Positions 60,981 to 64,000 of a stretch of 64,000 nucleotides of DNA are shown here, piece after piece. Below the pieces are notes generated by a model that had not been told where the DNA came from, made no database searches, and saw only the letters and a list, made by a program, of their open reading frames with translations. The stretch is taken from the NCBI GenBank assembly GCA_003956705.1, contig QZCP01000212.1, positions 177,036-241,035 on the forward strand, read 5' to 3'. A program made the position numbers and the translations under genes. Position 1 is the first letter of the stretch, and every line of letters begins with the position of its first letter. The DNA comes from Brevipalpus yothersi (taxonomy: Eukaryota > Arthropoda > Arachnida > Trombidiformes > Tenuipalpidae).

Positions 60981-63855
60981 TGATAGATATGTGTATTAAT
61001 CGTGTTGACCGGTTGACTTCGATTTGCAATCGAATATAGCTCGCTGGAAGATCCTCGAATGACTGCTCAAATAACGGTATTAACCTCTTCGATAGTTTCG
61101 TAACCAATCAATCTTGGCAAAATTTTCCACAAGCTTGGAGTTTGTTACAGATACTGATCATCCCTGGCTAATTGTTGTGTCCACCAGTAGTTTTTTCATA
61201 GCAAATTCTATCTTAATGAAACTCATTTCCTTTGGCAATGATACAAGGAAATTACTGATAAAAAGCTTTCTTTTTGTTTCTTTTTCAACCAAGAGTCTGA
61301 TGTTATCAAATCTTCATCAATCAATTCGATGAGTCGCCTATTTGTCTCAAAATTCCATCGCATTCTCATCTTCTAGCATGCAATGTGGAGACTGGTAATT
61401 CGGTTGATGGCTGAATGAATCAATGCCAAAGTATCTACACTCTGTAGCCTCATAGATCAAAAAAGATCGAGGACATTCTAAGAAATGGTCCAGGTGGACA
61501 TGCATCTATACTCTCAGCATTCTATTTCTTTCTCTCCTCCGAGAATTTTCAGACATCATGAAATGATGGATAACTTTCAAACATTGGGGGCTGAGTGTTA
61601 TCTAAATGGAATGATGATTCTCTCTCTCTCTGATTTCATTTGGGAAATCGATTTTCTACTACCGTTTCAAATCATCGACATTTTACTCAGAATTTTGATC
61701 TCATCTATCTTCTATCCACTCTTTTTTTAGTATCACTCACTTTTCTGATCAAAATCTATTCATCATCTGGCCCGATTTTGAGAGAATCCATCCCACTTTT
61801 CATCTAGGTTCACGGCTATTTCATAGTTCAGAGATAATGGTAATAATGCAAAGTAGGCGGGATAGTCATTCTCGAGAGGTGAAAAATGCTAAATTATGGC
61901 GGTGTTTGTATATCATCGTGAATATTATTCCGAATTACAGTAAATCCTAATTTCATGAAGCGCGAAAACCAGGCTCAAACTTCACAGCTTTCATTCATAA
62001 TTTCTCCATGATTATTGTAATTATCTGAAAGTATACACACTCTCTGTTAATTTTCTCTTTTCAATTGTCATCATCATCATTCTACTCCTTGTTCAAGATT
62101 GATTCATCAACATTTCTTCTCTTTATTTTTAATCTCATAGCTTTGAAAGCTTCTACAGAAGCTTGGAAACAATCGATTTGATAGTGTATATGTTAATCAC
62201 TGCACTCAAAATGGTACATATCCACATACATCTCTCTAACCTTCTAGAAATTTTTCTCAGATTCCAGTTACTGTGAAGGAAGTTCATTAGGGAGCTCGGT
62301 CAACATGCTTATTGATGATCAATAAGAAAAGGAGTCGAGCTCTTTTCTTTTATTCATCTCTTGTATTCCTCAAAGAGTATTCATAAAGATCATAATTTTC
62401 GTGTATCGTTCTCATCAAATGAGCCGAATAGAATAAAGTATGAAGAAAAGATCTTAGAAGGATCCTGATTCAGTTTGTTGACCACCATTCTTCTGAATAT
62501 TAGAGTATCTATGGTGGATGCTCATGATTTGCTCACTTTCTATATACCACTCCGAGATCATTACTTCGTTATGTTCGAAGACAGCAAATGATCCTGTCTT
62601 TACTACTCACTTTATTACTCGATTCCATGTGTGAACACAAAAAATTAGCCTCTTATGAACGATACTAGTAGATGCTATCTAACCTTTGTACACTGTTTTT
62701 TCATGTCTTGGGAAACTTTTTCCTCTGATTAGCTTGATCGGAAAGTTTTTATGAAGAATGTGCACCTGATAGATCCAGGGTGTACAATAATGATCGAACT
62801 GGAATTTTTTTTCGAAGAAATGAATCTAGAATAAAAAGCATTCTTCGTTTTCATATCAGATGATGGAAGAGTTTTCAAGTTGGAACCTCTTGAAGATTCA
62901 AACAAAATTGGAAACATGTCTCAGAGTATCATTCAAATCTTGTTTACTTGCAGATTTCAAGGCTATACAGGATATACTGTAGATTACATTTCTCATGGAT
63001 GAGTGCTTTTCTTTCGAGGATTCAGAAGAATTGTCTCAATTTTGAACATTTCTTCTCAATCGAAGAACTAACCCTGAGGGAATCCAAATACTGCAATACT
63101 CAACACTATACATTGCTTTATAATTTTATTTTGAGTATGAGAGATGAGAGGTCAAATAATTCAGACATGTCTTTTACACGATAAATGCTTCTTCCAACTG
63201 TTACACAATTTCATCAATTTTTAGTTCAGTTTTCTGCATGCCTATGACTGTTGGCATTATAAATCCTAATTTTTCTCAATATTTGTCTTATCCTGCTGAT
63301 GAATCTAAAGTAAATTGTTTGGTTGATTCAAATTGTAAGTCTTCTTGGAATAGGAAATTTCCAACCTGAAGTCGTCAGAGAAAAGTGTTCATCTAATTGC
63401 TTTCGATGAGATAAGGAACCTAAACCTCCAAATGGTAAAACACAAGTAGAATTCAATCAAAAATAAAAAAGTTTACAAATAGACTCAATTGTTGCAAATA
63501 ATATCATGTTATGTTATTAAGCCCAGTCGAGATAGTAAAAATGGAATAATAAGAGCAGTCGAAAATTGAGTTTTGCACCAAAACCAGAGGTACATGATGA
63601 TGATAGAATCGTAGAGTTCTTGAGAAAGGTGCTTTTGTTGACGGCCAGTTAGGAAGCCGATCAAAGGTTTGGCAAGTGATTCAAACATTCAGGATCGAGT
63701 GAAAAACGCTCATCAATTTCGAAAGATGGTAGGCTATTCAAAAGACATGTACCTAGTAGGTTTGACCCTGTTTGGAAAAAATTTCGAAAAGACAATCTAG
63801 GATGAAGAGAATTGAAGAAAAATCGAAAGATGATATTTTACTGTAACCTGAATCA

Positions 63856-63878
63856 CGACCATCTTTTCCAGATGGTCG
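63856..63878. repeat. Perfect 9-bp inverted repeat
   Basis: Arms CGACCATCT and AGATGGTCG around TTTCC, followed by AGATAGTAAAAA; the string TCGAGATAGTAAAAA also occurs at about 63527. Confidence 0.85.
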
Positions 63879-63919
63879 AGATAGTAAAAAAATTTGAAAA
63901 TCAGAAGAAAATCATCTAA

Positions 63920-63938
63920 CTGGGCGAAAAAGGCCCAG
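63920..63938. repeat. 6-bp GC-rich inverted repeat
   Basis: Arms CTGGGC and GCCCAG around a GAAAAAG loop, 42 bases from the preceding hairpin. Confidence 0.7.
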
Positions 63939-64000
63939 CTCAGGGGATGATTTGAGTGAGAAAATTCAAGATGAATTGCGAGAAAGTTGAAATTAACACC

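Larger units (their letters stand above)
57423..64000. other. Gene-poor right end
   Basis: It starts with the 3' UTR of the membrane-protein gene. No further gene was recognised on either strand; the open frames present (longest about 104 codons at 58652-58966, - strand) show no conserved motif, splice context or coding-like composition. It holds one long GA tract and three perfect short hairpins. Confidence 0.5.

Noticed and set aside
1..64000. tRNA, rRNA, CRISPR or bacterial-type operon features
   Set aside because: No T-loop-like GTTCRANNC with paired arms, no rRNA sequence and no regularly spaced direct repeats were seen; the genome is eukaryotic.

Overview
This is eukaryotic nuclear DNA. 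It is AT-rich, its genes have short GT..AG introns (mostly about 50-100 bases, with a few multi-kilobase ones), and (GA)n/(CT)n microsatellites are frequent. The gene content is animal, and a compact, intron-split arthropod genome fits best. The encoded proteins (a single-copy MYPT, Rbfox, a SLC46-type carrier, a secreted carboxylesterase) would suit a mite or another small arachnid, but the species is inferred and not proven by the window. All gene models below were built by reading exons by eye and checking that splice phases agree.

Left part (0-13 kb) is gene-dense: PPCS (CoA synthesis, + strand, six exons), then convergently a lysosomal beta-N-acetylhexosaminidase (- strand, seven exons), a possible small - strand gene, an SLC46-family transporter (+, three exons), the mitochondrial lysine methyltransferase ATPSCKMT/FAM173 (+, two exons), a small probably secreted unknown protein (-), and an orphan Ty3-type gag fragment (-). 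From 12.6 to 18.2 kb I see no gene.

Middle part (18-46 kb): a compact myosin phosphatase targeting subunit (MYPT, -), a secreted carboxylesterase (-), about 9 kb of microsatellite-rich, purine-skewed DNA, and then the splicing regulator Rbfox (-; six exons recovered, terminal exon not located). Rbfox is divergent from SUCLA2 (ADP-forming succinyl-CoA ligase beta, +, two exons), and 500 bases separate their start codons.

Right part (46-64 kb) is mostly non-coding. It holds one likely small single-pass membrane protein whose transmembrane helix is split by an 8.2-kb intron (exons near 49.0 and 57.2 kb). The rest is microsatellites and a few perfect hairpins.

The genes are unrelated housekeeping or regulatory loci and do not form a pathway cluster. 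I did not find a clear new system. The most interesting signals are a cluster of Rbfox's own binding motif (UGCAUG) in the Rbfox introns, placed so that an in-frame RRM exon could be autoregulated; a possible alternative terminal exon in a shortened MYPT; the split transmembrane micro-gene; and an orphan gag reading frame.
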